From Herminiimonas sp. (lineage in GTDB: Bacteria; Pseudomonadota; Gammaproteobacteria; Burkholderiales; Burkholderiaceae_D): a stretch of 36,002 nt of DNA. The translations under genes and the position numbers were made by a program. The notes below the pieces were generated by a model. The model saw only the letters and a list, made by a program, of their open reading frames with translations. It was not told the DNA's origin and ran no database searches. Where the stretch lies: contig JAQGMR010000062.1 of NCBI GenBank assembly GCA_028292265.1, positions 1 through 36,002 of the forward strand, given 5' to 3'. Shown one piece after another: positions 8,945 to 18,127 of this stretch (within the stretch, counting starts at the first letter, position 1; every line of letters starts with the position of its first letter).

Positions 8945-9460
8945 ATGTCAATGAATGATGAACTATCGAGACGGCATTCCTTCGGGACCGCGCCCGAGGC
9001 AATTCTTCCGGCAGGTACCCCGGCGCCCGATTTTAGCTTGCGTGTGACACCGGATCAAATGCTCACCCTAAGCGAAATGCGAGGGCGGCCCGTCATCTTG
9101 GCGTTTTATCCAGCGGACTGGAGCCCGGTCTGCGGTGATGAACTGGCCCTTTTCAACGAGATCCTGCCAGAGTTTAAAAAGCGCCATGCCGAATTGCTTG
9201 GTATTTCGGTAGACGGGGTCTGGTGTCACCAAGCATTTGCAAAGTACAGGAACTTGCATTTCCCATTGCTTTCCGACTTCGAACCCAAGGGAGAGGTTGC
9301 GAGGACGTTCGGCGCATATCGATCCAACGATGGGGTTTGCGCACGCGCCTTGTTCGTCATCGATATGCAGGGCGTAATTGCCTGGAGCTACTTGTCGCCA
9401 GTGGGTGTTAATCCTGGCGCGGACGGCATCCTCGAGGCGCTCGAAAAGCTACCAGGATAA
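8945..9460 (+). CDS. Peroxiredoxin (AhpC/TSA-type, BCP/AhpE-like)
   Basis: A 171-residue cytoplasmic thiol peroxidase. The domain starts at AGTPAPDFSL, and the peroxidatic cysteine is C63 in FYPADWSPVCGDEL, the family's Px3(T/S/V)xxC loop. Later elements are LLGISVDGVWCHQAF, containing another Cys that could act as resolving residue, and FPLLSDFEPKGEVARTFG. It reduces H2O2 or organic peroxides using thiol donors. AGGAG at 8935-8939 precedes the ATG. It lies 23 bases upstream of a DsbA-like gene, so the two form an operon and the CPAC protein may be its reductant or partner. That partnership is inference. Confidence 0.92.
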   Translation: MSMNDELSRRHSFGTAPEAILPAGTPAPDFSLRVTPDQMLTLSEMRGRPVILAFYPADWSPVCGDELALFNEILPEFKKRHAELLGISVDGVWCHQAFAKYRNLHFPLLSDFEPKGEVARTFGAYRSNDGVCARALFVIDMQGVIAWSYLSPVGVNPGADGILEALEKLPG

Positions 9461-9483
9461 TCCATCCGTAATGAGGTGCTGCC

Positions 9484-10005
9484 ATGTCACAGTTAAAGAT
9501 CGCCGTAACATCGGCAGATCACATCCAGGGGGATGTGCGCGCGCCGGTCGTACTGGTGGAATATGGTGATTACCAGTGCCCGGCTTGCGGCGAAGCATAC
9601 TTGCAAGTGAAGCAGGTGCAATCCTATTTCGGCGAAGACCTTTGCTTCGTTTTCCGGAACTTTCCCCTTGCAGAGGTCCACCCGCAGGCCGACGCGGCCG
9701 CGGAGACGGCGGAATACGCCGGGGCGCACGGGTACTTCTGGCCCGCGCATGATGCACTTTACGAAAATCAGGAAGCACTTAGCCCAATGCTGTACATGGA
9801 ACTCATCCAACAACTCGGGCTGTCCGCAACCGCCTTCCAGCAGGCGTTGGATGGGCAAACATATCGGGCGCGGGTCCGGACCGACTTCACCGGGGGAGTC
9901 CGCAGCGGCGTGAACGGTACACCAACATTTTTTATTAATGGACAGCGGCATGACGATTCCTACGACTTCGAGACTTTGGCAAAGGCGATCAAAGCCTCTG
10001 CGTGA
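9484..10005 (+). CDS. DsbA-family thioredoxin-fold protein without signal peptide
   Basis: A 173-residue DsbA-like (Thioredoxin_4 type) protein. The active site is C32-P-A-C35 in VEYGDYQCPACGEAY, and the cis-proline loop is NGTPTFFING near the C-terminus. The helical insertion lies between about 60 and 130. No signal peptide or membrane segment is present, so it should act in the cytoplasm, unlike periplasmic DsbA. The start lies 23 bases after the peroxiredoxin stop. This places a dithiol protein directly beside a thiol peroxidase; similar signal-less DsbA proteins are known next to redox genes. Substrate unknown. Confidence 0.9.
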   Translation: MSQLKIAVTSADHIQGDVRAPVVLVEYGDYQCPACGEAYLQVKQVQSYFGEDLCFVFRNFPLAEVHPQADAAAETAEYAGAHGYFWPAHDALYENQEALSPMLYMELIQQLGLSATAFQQALDGQTYRARVRTDFTGGVRSGVNGTPTFFINGQRHDDSYDFETLAKAIKASA

Positions 10006-10038
10006 GCTGCGATTGGTACGCTACGGAGCGTTGCCATC

Positions 10039-10152
10039 GTGGCGAACCATACAGTTCACTGGATGGCGCAATGGACGGGCTCAATGACGTTCGCGATCAT
10101 GTTCATTGCCTGCGTTCTAGTAAGCGCAGGCCGGTCTCTTAAGGGGAATTAA
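10039..10152 (+). CDS. Possible 37-residue single-pass membrane protein
   Basis: A GTG at 10039 opens a 37-codon frame ending TAA at 10150-10152. The product has a polar, Trp-containing N-terminus (HTVHWMAQWTG) followed by one clean hydrophobic segment (MTFAIMFIACVLVSAG) and a basic tail RSLKGN. A GGAG at 10025-10028 is about 10 bases before the GTG, which is only fair. An ATG at 10063 would give a 29-residue version. It lies 33 bases after the DsbA-like gene and could be the third gene of that operon. Supported by hydropathy and spacing only. Confidence 0.35.
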   Translation: MANHTVHWMAQWTGSMTFAIMFIACVLVSAGRSLKGN

Positions 10153-10257
10153 AGCGGCTGCCTGGCAATATTTCATCGCTGCTGACGTCATTGCAACCGT
10201 TCAGTCACTCGAACAGTATTAGCAAAATATTTACGTAGATCTAAGGTCCGCCGATAA

Positions 10258-11127
10258 ATGAGCCAATCCGTCCAAATGCCTACCGCGTTTATCGGCCATG
10301 GCAGTCCCATGAACGCGCTAGAGAACAACCGCTTTACCGGGACTTGGCGCGAACTGGGGAGAACTTTGCCTCCTCCACGCGCCGTGCTGGTGATCTCCGC
10401 GCACTGGTTCATCCATGGCAGCGCGGTCACAGCCATGCAAAGGCCTCGCGTCATCCATGACTTCTATGGCTTTCCGAAAGAGCTGTTCGAGTTTGATTAT
10501 CCGGCGCCAGGGGACCCAGATGTTGCAGGGGAAATCTGCGACGTGGTTCGTCCTGAATTTGTCGCGCTTGACCAGGATAGCTGGGGGCTGGACCACGGTG
10601 CCTGGTCCGTCCTGGCACACGTCTTCCCCAGGGCCGACATTCCGGTCGTGCAGCTCTCCGTTCACGCCGGGGAGGACATACGTTACCACTACGAACTTGG
10701 AGCTCGCTTGGCGCCGCTACGAGAACGTGGGGTCTTCATCATTGGCAGTGGTAACGTCGTCCAGAACCTGCGTCGAGTTGATTGGGAGCTTGCCGACCAA
10801 GCATTCGACTGGGCAGAGGACTTCGACATGACGGTCACGGAAATGATGACGAAGCGGCCCGAGGATCTCATGAACGCCGCTAACTATCCTGCTTATTCCT
10901 TGGCAGTGCCGACCCCGGAGCATTTCCTCCCGCTGGCATATCTGGCGGGCTTGGCTTCCGTCAGCGGCGGTCCGGTGGACGTATTGCTCGAGGGTGGCGC
11001 CATGGGGGCGATCACAATGACGAGCTTTACAGTCGGCGGTCCAACGATTCACCAGTCATCGTTGTCACGTACTTCGGCCGTTTTGCCGAATCCAGCAGTT
11101 GTGCCGCCTCAGGACACCAATACCTGA
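10258..11127 (+). CDS. ygiD: 4,5-DOPA-extradiol-dioxygenase-like protein (YgiD family)
   Basis: A 289-residue member of the class III extradiol dioxygenase (LigB-type) family. Metal-binding histidines are visible in AFIGHGSPMNALE, VISAHWFIHG, SWGLDHGAWSVL and PTPEHFLPLAY, the order found in YgiD/DODA enzymes. The protein RDFYGFP-like segment (HDFYGFPKELFEFDYPAPG) is also typical. YgiD opens catecholic rings such as L-DOPA; the physiological role in bacteria is unclear. It is cytoplasmic, with an AAGGT ribosome site about 12 bases before the ATG. It stands alone, about 250 bases after the peroxiredoxin/DsbA pair. Confidence 0.92.
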   Translation: MSQSVQMPTAFIGHGSPMNALENNRFTGTWRELGRTLPPPRAVLVISAHWFIHGSAVTAMQRPRVIHDFYGFPKELFEFDYPAPGDPDVAGEICDVVRPEFVALDQDSWGLDHGAWSVLAHVFPRADIPVVQLSVHAGEDIRYHYELGARLAPLRERGVFIIGSGNVVQNLRRVDWELADQAFDWAEDFDMTVTEMMTKRPEDLMNAANYPAYSLAVPTPEHFLPLAYLAGLASVSGGPVDVLLEGGAMGAITMTSFTVGGPTIHQSSLSRTSAVLPNPAVVPPQDTNT

Positions 11128-11475
11128 TCGTGAAACAGACCCACCGTATGAGTACGACGTCGCTGACCGGTTCAGATGAGCGGCTTGAGCGGCATCGGTT
11201 CATTTAATGTACGCCGCCACGCATCAACCCATTTGAAGATGCTGGCCAGATCATGGCGTCGCGCAAAGGAGACGGTTATTTAGGACAAGGAATCGGATAG
11301 ACCGCCACTCCAGTGCACACCTGAAAACGGACATCGGTTTCGCATTAGGGAGTTTTAAACCTCTTTGGGTTGCGCGCACACGCAGCGTTAGCTTTCGGAC
11401 GGAAGCACGATGGACTGACCGGCTGCCTAATCCGCCATAGCCCACCTACTGTCAAAGCACAGCCGAGGAGGCAAT
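11128..11475. other. Intergenic stretch upstream of the dnaK locus
   Basis: About 350 bases with no supported gene. I looked for a sigma-32 type heat-shock promoter (CTTGAAA, 11-16 bases, CCCCAT) and found no good match here or directly upstream of dnaK. Confidence 0.45.
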
Positions 11476-11637
11476 TTGCTTGAGAATGAGATTGTGATGA
11501 GATGCGTCGATTTTGACCGACGCGAGCTGGCAGCCATCGGCAAGGTTGATTGTGAAGAATGCGGCAGGGCCGTCCGCACCGAATGTTCGACGCGGCCGTT
11601 CGAATCATGCCTTTTGACCGGTATCGAGTCGGTGTGA
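11476..11637 (+). CDS. Possible 53-residue Cys-rich micro-protein upstream of dnaK
   Basis: A TTG at 11476, four bases after a perfect AGGAGG (11466-11471), opens a 53-codon frame to TGA at 11635-11637. A GTG at 11494 or an ATG at 11497 are alternative starts. The product holds cysteines in MRC, DCEECGR, TEC and ESC, a CxxC plus further Cys that could bind metal or be redox-active. The frame ends 30 bases before the dnaK ATG, so it would be co-transcribed. I do not know a family for it. The strong ribosome site is the best argument for it being real. Confidence 0.4.
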   Translation: MLENEIVMRCVDFDRRELAAIGKVDCEECGRAVRTECSTRPFESCLLTGIESV

Positions 11638-11667
11638 TTCATAACACACTTGAAAGGATTTACCATC

Positions 11668-13602
11668 ATGGCCAAAACTATAGGCATTGATTTGGGCACG
11701 ACTAATTCTTGTGTCGCGGTCGTTGAAGGCGGACAGGCAAAGGTTATCGAGAACGCGGAGGGTGCTCGTACCACGCCTTCCATTGTCGGATACCAAGAGG
11801 ACGGAGAGATCCTCGTGGGTGCGTCGGCAAAGCGGCAGGCGGTGACGAATTCGAAAAACACGATCTATGCCGTCAAACGTCTGATCGGTCGTAAGTTCGA
11901 TGAGGCCGAAGTGCAGAAGGACATCCACTTGATGCCCTACCGGATCATGAAGGCAGGCAATGGCGACGCATGGATCGAAGTGCGCGGCAAGACACTGGCG
12001 CCACAGCAGATCTCGGCGGAAGTTCTGCGCAAGATGAAAAAGACCGCCGAAGATTATCTTGGTGAGGAAGTGACCGAAGCCGTAATTACCGTTCCGGCTT
12101 ATTTCAATGATTCGCAGCGCCAGGCAACCAAGGACGCTGGCCGTATCGCGGGGCTTGACGTCAAGCGCATAATCAATGAGCCGACCGCTGCCGCGCTCGC
12201 GTTTGGCATAGACAAGACCGGCAAGGGCGACCGCAAAATCGCGGTCTACGACCTTGGAGGCGGCACATTCGATATCTCCATTATCGAAATTGCGGAATCG
12301 GGCAGTGAGAAGCAGTTCGAAGTGCTTTCCACCAACGGCAATACTTTTCTCGGTGGCGAAGACTTCGACCAGCGCTTGATCAATTACATTATTGACGAGT
12401 TCAAGAAAGTTAACGGACTCGACCTGGCCAAGGATCCAATCGCTCTGCAGAGGATTAAGAGCGCCGCAGAACGAGCCAAAATTGAGCTCTCGTCGACGCA
12501 GCAGACCGAGATCAATGAGCCGTACATTGCGATGGCCAACGGTGCGCCCGCGCACATGTCAATGCGAATCACGCGCGCAAAACTGGAATCGTTAGTTGAA
12601 GACTTGGTCAATGAGACGATCGAGCCGTGCCGCGTCGCGGTCAAGGATGCAGGTTTGAAAGTGGAGGACCTGAGCGATGTGATTTTGGTCGGCGGCCAAA
12701 CACGCATGCCAAAGGTGCAGGAAAAGGTTAAGGAATTCTTCGGCAGGGAGGCGCGCAAGGACGTCAATCCAGACGAAGCGGTCGCGGTTGGAGCGGCGAT
12801 CCAAGGTGCGGTGCTGTCGGGCGAGCAGAAGGATGTGCTTCTGCTCGACGTAACGCCGCTCTCGCTCGGCATTGAGACAATGGGGGGCGTGATGACAAAA
12901 ATGATCCCAAAAAATACCACGATCCCGACCAAGTTCAGCCAGGTCTACACGACCGCCGAGGACAATCAGCCGGCGGTGACGGTGAAGGTCTACCAGGGAG
13001 AGCGTGAAATGGCAGCGGGCAACAAGGCGCTGGGCGAGTTTAATCTCGAAGGCATTCCGCCGTCCCCACGCGGTACGCCGCAAATCGATGTCACCTTCGA
13101 TATCGACGCCAATGGCATCCTGCATGTCGGCGCGAAAGACAAGATGAGCGGAAAGGAAAACAAGATCACCATTAAGGCTAATTCAGGCCTGACCGAATCG
13201 GAAATTCAGCATATGGTTAAGGACGCGGAATTGCATGCGGATGAAGACCGACGGTTGAAAGAAGTCGCGGATGCCCGCAATCAAGGCGATGCGCTGGTGC
13301 ACTCGGTTGGCAAATCACTGAGCGAATACGGCGACCGACTAGACACCGGCGAAAGGCAGAAAATTGAAGCCACAATACGGGAACTGGAAGCCGCGCTGAA
13401 GACTAACGACAAATCAACCATCGACGCCAACATAGCCGCCCTGACGACTGCGGCGCAGAAGCTAGACGAAAAATTGGCTGACGACGCCAAAGCGACGGAA
13501 GCCGCAAGCGCGGCCGCACGGGACACTAACCGTGGACAACATGCTGCTCCGCAGGACGATGTGGTCGATGCAGAGTTCAAGGACGTCCCTGACAAGAAAT
13601 AA
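11668..13602 (+). CDS. dnaK: Molecular chaperone DnaK (Hsp70), orphan copy
   Basis: A 644-residue full-length Hsp70. The ATPase domain begins [18 protein letters not shown] and contains [29 protein letters not shown] and [14 protein letters not shown]. The substrate-binding domain follows the linker [19 protein letters not shown], and the protein ends in the acidic DnaK tail [15 protein letters not shown] chose the ATG at 11668 (MAKTIGID) with AAAGGA about 9 bases upstream; an in-frame ATG at 11650 would add six atypical residues. No grpE or dnaJ lies beside it, unlike the usual grpE-dnaK-dnaJ operon. It therefore looks like a second or relocated copy placed among stress genes. Confidence 0.97.
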   Translation: MAKTIGIDLGTTNSCVAVVEGGQAKVIENAEGARTTPSIVGYQEDGEILVGASAKRQAVTNSKNTIYAVKRLIGRKFDEAEVQKDIHLMPYRIMKAGNGDAWIEVRGKTLAPQQISAEVLRKMKKTAEDYLGEEVTEAVITVPAYFNDSQRQATKDAGRIAGLDVKRIINEPTAAALAFGIDKTGKGDRKIAVYDLGGGTFDISIIEIAESGSEKQFEVLSTNGNTFLGGEDFDQRLINYIIDEFKKVNGLDLAKDPIALQRIKSAAERAKIELSSTQQTEINEPYIAMANGAPAHMSMRITRAKLESLVEDLVNETIEPCRVAVKDAGLKVEDLSDVILVGGQTRMPKVQEKVKEFFGREARKDVNPDEAVAVGAAIQGAVLSGEQKDVLLLDVTPLSLGIETMGGVMTKMIPKNTTIPTKFSQVYTTAEDNQPAVTVKVYQGEREMAAGNKALGEFNLEGIPPSPRGTPQIDVTFDIDANGILHVGAKDKMSGKENKITIKANSGLTESEIQHMVKDAELHADEDRRLKEVADARNQGDALVHSVGKSLSEYGDRLDTGERQKIEATIRELEAALKTNDKSTIDANIAALTTAAQKLDEKLADDAKATEAASAAARDTNRGQHAAPQDDVVDAEFKDVPDKK

Positions 13603-13684
13603 TCCTCTTTCGGGGAAACAGGTCGCTTGCCCAAAGAGCCGTGGAAAATCGTCTGAAACGCGCGGAATCGCGTCGAACAAAATT

Positions 13685-13951
13685 ATGAACATTGAATTTC
13701 AGGACGATTTTGAGCTCGACGAAGACGACATCTCGTCAGTGTTTTTTTACGCGACATGCGATGGTGCGCCGGTGCAGATTCGCGTGGACGCAGGAGCCCT
13801 GTTAAAAACCGCCCCGGATAATTTTTACGAGGATACTTCGGATCAGTTTCTCGATAGTCGCAAACGGTTTGAAGACATTGCGATCGAACTCATTCAACAA
13901 GGACGGGTGCAGAACGGGTATCTGGAAATAAAAGGCGAGGATGTTCATTAG
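13685..13951 (+). CDS. DUF1488-like small protein
   Basis: An 88-residue acidic protein, MNIEFQDDFELDEDD..., with the pattern of the DUF1488 group: a strand pair around VFFYATCDGAPVQIRVDAGALL, then QFLDSRKRFEDIAIELIQQGR and a final strand NGYLEIKGEDV. The function of that family is unknown. I start at the ATG at 13685; in-frame codons further upstream overlap the 3' end of dnaK and have shadow-like composition. No clear ribosome site precedes the ATG. The gene follows dnaK by 82 bases in the same direction and may be co-transcribed. Confidence 0.7.
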   Translation: MNIEFQDDFELDEDDISSVFFYATCDGAPVQIRVDAGALLKTAPDNFYEDTSDQFLDSRKRFEDIAIELIQQGRVQNGYLEIKGEDVH

Positions 13952-14200
13952 GACCGCCACTTAGTATCTCCTGCGTTCTGCTAGCCATACGTAGCAGCGA
14001 TCTACTCTTGCGAATAGCGATTGAGGGAGGCAACGCTTTCTCGTGTGTTATCCCGCTCAAATCGGCTTAGCCGCCATGTCTCTCGTCGATTCCAGCATCA
14101 AGTCGAACCCTTCGACTGTTTTCAGTGTCGTCGTCAAACGGGCGAAATCATCAGTGTCGTCTTCAGGGCCCGATGAAGCCATCAATGAGGAGCTCTATCT

Positions 14201-14902
14201 ATGCTTACCGTTCGTAAATCGGAAGACCGCGGTTATGCTGACCACGGATGGCTGAAAAGCTTCCACTCGTTCTCATTCGCGGGCTACTACGATCCCGGAC
14301 ATATGGGCTGGGGCAACCTTCGGGTTATCAACGAGGATCGGGTCGAGGCCGGCAAAGGATTCGGCAAGCACAGCCACCGGGATATGGAAATTGTCAGCTA
14401 CGTCTTGTCCGGGGAACTCGCCCATCAGGACAATATGGGCAACGTCAAAACCATTCCGCCTGGTGATGTGCAGCGCATGAGTGCAGGTACCGGCGTTACG
14501 CACAGCGAATTCAACCATTCTAAGGACAAGACCACTCACTTCCTGCAGATCTGGATCTTGCCCAACGTGACTGGAATTGCCCCTGGATATGAGCAAAAGA
14601 CATTCCCAGAGAATGAAAAGCGGGGTGCGCTGCGGCTGGTTGCATCGCCAAACGGCGCTGGTGGATCCGTGACCGTCCATGCTGATGCAGCGATTTATTC
14701 CGGTCTCTTTGACGGGGACGAGGCTGCAACGCTCGCGATGGACCCGGCCAGAAAAGGCTACGTGCATCTGATTCGCGGCGCCTTGGAAGTCAACGGCCAG
14801 CAGCTCAGCGCCGGTGACGCGGTCATGCTCCAGGGCGAAAGCGAAATCCGCTTGAGCAACGGCCGTGACGCCGAAGTGCTGGTGTTCGATTTGTCAGACT
14901 AG
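14201..14902 (+). CDS. Pirin-family bicupin (YhhW/quercetinase-like)
   Basis: A 233-residue pirin with metal ligands at the canonical positions: H57 and H59 in FGKHSHRDMEIVSYV, H101 and E103 in GTGVTHSEFNHS. The N-terminus (DRGYADHGWLKSFHSFSFAGYYDP) matches pirins well. E. coli YhhW shows quercetin 2,3-dioxygenase activity in vitro; the physiological role is usually unknown and often linked to redox or stress control. AGGAG stands 8 bases before the ATG. It is cytoplasmic. The nearest genes are dnaK/DUF1488 upstream and the Lpd-like flavoprotein downstream, all on the same strand. Confidence 0.94.
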   Translation: MLTVRKSEDRGYADHGWLKSFHSFSFAGYYDPGHMGWGNLRVINEDRVEAGKGFGKHSHRDMEIVSYVLSGELAHQDNMGNVKTIPPGDVQRMSAGTGVTHSEFNHSKDKTTHFLQIWILPNVTGIAPGYEQKTFPENEKRGALRLVASPNGAGGSVTVHADAAIYSGLFDGDEAATLAMDPARKGYVHLIRGALEVNGQQLSAGDAVMLQGESEIRLSNGRDAEVLVFDLSD

Positions 14903-15075
14903 GACATCAGGACGAAAGTCATTCGATGGCGTCGAGCCGGAAGGATGCAGTTGGCGAAGTGGATCGACGAGATGCGAGGCATCGCAGAAAGCAGAATAGA
15001 TCGCCTGATGGATACCGCAATGCACTGGAACTTGTCCCTTGAATTGTCATCCATCATTCTCGAGCAGGGTGAACA

Positions 15076-16467
15076 ATGTCTATCGCGCGTGATCAATACG
15101 ATGTCGTCGTCATCGGTGCCGGACAAGCTGGAATTCCGCTATCAAAGCATCTCGCCGCGACCGGAAAGCGGGTGGCGATTGCGGAGCAAGAGCACTTAGG
15201 CGGCTCATGCATCAACTTTGGCTGCACGCCCAGCAAGGCAGCCATCGCTTCGGCGCGGGTAGCCCATATGGCGCGCAGGGCGGCCGAATATGGCGTCACG
15301 GTTGGCAGTGTTTCAGTCGATTTCGACAAAGTGATGGCGCGCGCGCAGGGCATGGCCGATGCTTCGCGCACTTCGTTAGAACGGATATTCTCAGCCGACA
15401 GTAATCCTGCCTTGCTGCGCGGCCACGCGATGCTGACTGGCCGGGATGGTCCAAATTTTCTGGTGAGCGTTGGTGCAGCACGCATCATCGCTAGCCAAGT
15501 GGTTTTGGATACCGGCACTCGCACGCAAATGCCGGACGTCGAGGGCCTGGACACGATTGATGCTCTTACCAGTGAAAACTGGGTCGCACGGCGCAGCTTG
15601 CCAAAGCAGGTGCTGATGATCGGCGGCGGCTACATTGGCCTGGAGATGGGCCAGTTCTACCGACGTATGGGCAGTGAGGTCGTCATCGTGCAGGGGGCGT
15701 CGCAGATCGCGCCACACGAGGATAGCGACATTGCTGAAGAACTCCAGCGCAGGCTGGAACAGGAAGGCATCCGGTTCAAGATGAATAGCCTGGTTCGGCG
15801 GGTGCGGCCATCGCACCAGGGACTGCTTGTGAGCACGGAGTCCGCTGGCACAGGCGAGGAAATCGAATGTACCGACGTGTTCGTGGCGGCGGGGCGGCAG
15901 CCCAACACCAGCGGGCTTGGCCTGGAAACCCTCGGTGTGCGGACCAGTACGCATGGATTGGTTGAAATAAACGACAAACTTGAGACGAACGTGCCGGGCA
16001 TCTGGGCTGCAGGGGATATTCGCGGCGGCGCAATGTTCACCCATACCTCTTGGGACGATTTTCGAATACTTGCGTCGCAGATGGTAGGCGATGGTCGGCG
16101 CACTACGGAACGGGTTATCCCGTATGCCATCTTCACTGACCCGGAAGTTGGACGCGTCGGCATGACTGAACAGGAGGCGCGGAAGACAGGTCGTGAAATC
16201 CGTGTTGGCCGTTTCAACTTTGAAGACAACGGAAAAGCAAAGGAAATCGGTGAAGCCGAAGGATTCATCAAGGTAGTCGTTGAGGCTTCCAGCGGCAGGC
16301 TAATGGGTGCGGCGGTGCTGGGACCGCAGGCTTCGGAGCTGGTGCATCTTTATGTGACGTTGATGAACGCGCAGGCGCCTTATACCGTCATGGAAGACGC
16401 GATTCATATTCATCCGACACTTGCGGAAGCGCTGCAGAGCGCTGTAGCCGTCATTGCAAAGGGTTGA
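15076..16467 (+). CDS. FAD-dependent pyridine nucleotide-disulfide oxidoreductase (Lpd/mercuric reductase-like)
   Basis: A 463-residue class I flavoprotein disulfide reductase. FAD site: VVVIGAGQAGIPLSKHL near the N-terminus. Redox-active pair: C45 and C50 in GGSCINFGCTPSKA. NAD(P) site: VLMIGGGYIGLEMGQFY. Second FAD contact: VPGIWAAGDI. Dimer-interface active-site motif: HIHPTLAEAL near the C-terminus. It lacks the N-terminal heavy-metal-associated domain of many MerA proteins and the C-terminal vicinal Cys pair, so mercury reduction is not indicated. Homologues are annotated as mercuric reductase-like or dihydrolipoamide dehydrogenase-like with undefined disulfide substrates. No lipoyl-bearing gene is nearby. 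Confidence 0.92.
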   Translation: MSIARDQYDVVVIGAGQAGIPLSKHLAATGKRVAIAEQEHLGGSCINFGCTPSKAAIASARVAHMARRAAEYGVTVGSVSVDFDKVMARAQGMADASRTSLERIFSADSNPALLRGHAMLTGRDGPNFLVSVGAARIIASQVVLDTGTRTQMPDVEGLDTIDALTSENWVARRSLPKQVLMIGGGYIGLEMGQFYRRMGSEVVIVQGASQIAPHEDSDIAEELQRRLEQEGIRFKMNSLVRRVRPSHQGLLVSTESAGTGEEIECTDVFVAAGRQPNTSGLGLETLGVRTSTHGLVEINDKLETNVPGIWAAGDIRGGAMFTHTSWDDFRILASQMVGDGRRTTERVIPYAIFTDPEVGRVGMTEQEARKTGREIRVGRFNFEDNGKAKEIGEAEGFIKVVVEASSGRLMGAAVLGPQASELVHLYVTLMNAQAPYTVMEDAIHIHPTLAEALQSAVAVIAKG

Positions 16468-16860
16468 ACAATGACGGAGCCTAAAATAGTTGAAACAATC
16501 CCGTTGATGTAATTAATAAATCAGTCTTGCGGAATGCCTGCCACGTTCTAGCGGTTGTTGGATCGCATGATCCACCTCAGCCGCACATGCATGGACTTGA
16601 ATGCCAGTGCCTTCATCAAAGTATTCTTTTCAACGGCAAGTTAGCCGCTAATCCAAATCGAACGCCAACCAGGCCGTATTAAACTGCATGCGCATCGCAA
16701 GCCACAGCCAGCTCGACGATCTATCGAGACCGCATCGACCAGCTTCGGAATGGCATTCGGCACAAAAAGAGTCGGCGGCACTATCCAGCCGCGGTCAAAG
16801 TTGGAGCGCAAGCCGCCAAGATGCGGCCGAGAAGTTGTTAGGCTATGAAAGCTTTTATTA
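16468..16860. other. Intergenic stretch between convergent genes
   Basis: About 390 bases with no supported gene or terminator hairpin. A stop-free minus-strand stretch at 16648-16788 lacks a usable start. Confidence 0.45.
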
Positions 16861-17862
16861 TTAAACAGGTCGGAAGGACGATCTAATTGAGGCCGACTCG
16901 AAGAAAATCTGGCAGACCGACGGGTACTGAGTCTTTATCGCCTGCTCTAGCCGTTCTATCGCTTTTTCGACGTGCTCAATGTCAAGCCCCCGTTTAAACC
17001 TCACTGCAGCCGCCAGAAATACCTTTTCTGGACCTAGTTGCATCGTGAGCAGATGGCCAACTGCTTCGACTGACGCATCGCTTGAAATCATTTTTTCCAA
17101 GTGGATGATCTGGTCACGATCAATACTTTCTCCTACCAAAAGGCCGCCCGTTTCACGCGCAAGTACGAAGGCGGCGACGACGAGGATCACTCCAATGACC
17201 ACCGATGCTGCTGGGTCACAATAACGGTTGGCGAAGGTTTGGCCTAGCCAGATGCCAAGCAAGGCAACGGCTACCGCCACCAATGCTGCGGAGTCTTCAA
17301 TGAAGACGGTATAAACCGAAGCGTCCTTACTGCGCAGCATTGCTTGCCACAAGCTTTCGTCCGGGCGCCGTCGGCGATTGAGTTCCCGGCGCGATACGTT
17401 CCAGCTGTAGCTTTCAAACACAGCTGCCACCAACAGCACAACGTAATTCCAGGTCGGATCTCCTAGCTGAGGCGGATCTCTAAGGGCGATTACACCGTGA
17501 TAAATCGAAATGCCTCCGCCCATGGAAAATACAGAAAGCGCAACGATCAACGCCCAGAAATACAGAACTTTTCCGTAGCCAAAAGGATGCCACTCGTCCG
17601 CGGGCCGATTGCTGCGCTTGGTCCCCAGCATGAGCAGGAGTTCGTTGCCAGTATCGACCGTTGAGTGTATGCCTTCAACCAGCATTGCAGAACTTCCGGT
17701 AACGCCCGCCACGATAAATTTGCTTATCGCTATTCCGACGTTCGCCGCAATCGCAGCATAGATGACCTTCTTCGGCCCGGACGGATTTGGGCGACCGCCT
17801 TTTCGTCGCCCTTGATCGACACCGCGTGCAGCGCCCTGGTTCAAGTCGGTGCTTTCCACCAT
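16861..17862 (-). CDS. Cation diffusion facilitator (CDF) family transporter
   Basis: A 333-residue inner-membrane cation/proton antiporter. After a basic N-terminus the first membrane helix starts at VIYAAIAANVGIAISKF. The metal-site motif of helix 2 is GIHSTVDTGNELLLMLG (HxxxD) and that of helix 5 is FIEDSAALVAVAVALLGI. The basic loop RRELNRRRRPDESLW lies between helices 4 and 5, and a short cytoplasmic C-terminal domain follows. HxxxD in helix 2 suggests Zn, Fe or related divalent metals, but specificity cannot be read. I start at the ATG at 17862 because GGAGGG lies 4 bases upstream; 41 further in-frame codons upstream lack a ribosome site. Monocistronic and convergent with the flavoprotein gene. 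Confidence 0.9.
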   Translation of the reverse strand: MVESTDLNQGAARGVDQGRRKGGRPNPSGPKKVIYAAIAANVGIAISKFIVAGVTGSSAMLVEGIHSTVDTGNELLLMLGTKRSNRPADEWHPFGYGKVLYFWALIVALSVFSMGGGISIYHGVIALRDPPQLGDPTWNYVVLLVAAVFESYSWNVSRRELNRRRRPDESLWQAMLRSKDASVYTVFIEDSAALVAVAVALLGIWLGQTFANRYCDPAASVVIGVILVVAAFVLARETGGLLVGESIDRDQIIHLEKMISSDASVEAVGHLLTMQLGPEKVFLAAAVRFKRGLDIEHVEKAIERLEQAIKTQYPSVCQIFFESASIRSSFRPV

Positions 17863-18127
17863 TCCACCCTCCGTTGAGTGCCTTCCTGACCGTTCCATGG
17901 GTTGGATCCGATAACTGACAGTCCATCCTGCGTCCAACCGTAGGCAAGTTCTAGATACGTCAGCCGGTGCGTTCGCTGAGATCACCAGCTCGACAGCTTC
18001 GTTAATGGACTGGACTCCCTTTGAAAAAGGGTTAATCTGGTAAGGATAGTTGGGCGGCGCGGGATGCCCTGCCCCAGCTATAGGGGATAGCTAATTCGCC
18101 GTATTAGATTAGCGACCGGAGAGCATT

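Noticed and set aside
14043..14255. 70-residue frame before the pirin gene
   Set aside because: It overlaps the pirin start by 55 bases, is Ser/Val-rich and lacks a ribosome site.
14945..15199. 84-residue plus-strand frame between the pirin and the flavoprotein gene
   Set aside because: It overlaps the first 124 bases of the flavoprotein gene in another frame, has no ribosome site, and only its first 45 residues look protein-like.
15076..16467. Calling the flavoprotein a true mercuric reductase
   Set aside because: No metal-binding N-terminal domain, no C-terminal vicinal cysteines and no mer genes nearby.
16648..16788. Stop-free minus-strand stretch of about 46 codons with Cys and Trp residues
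   Set aside because: No ATG/GTG/TTG at its beginning and no ribosome site; only two late ATG codons.
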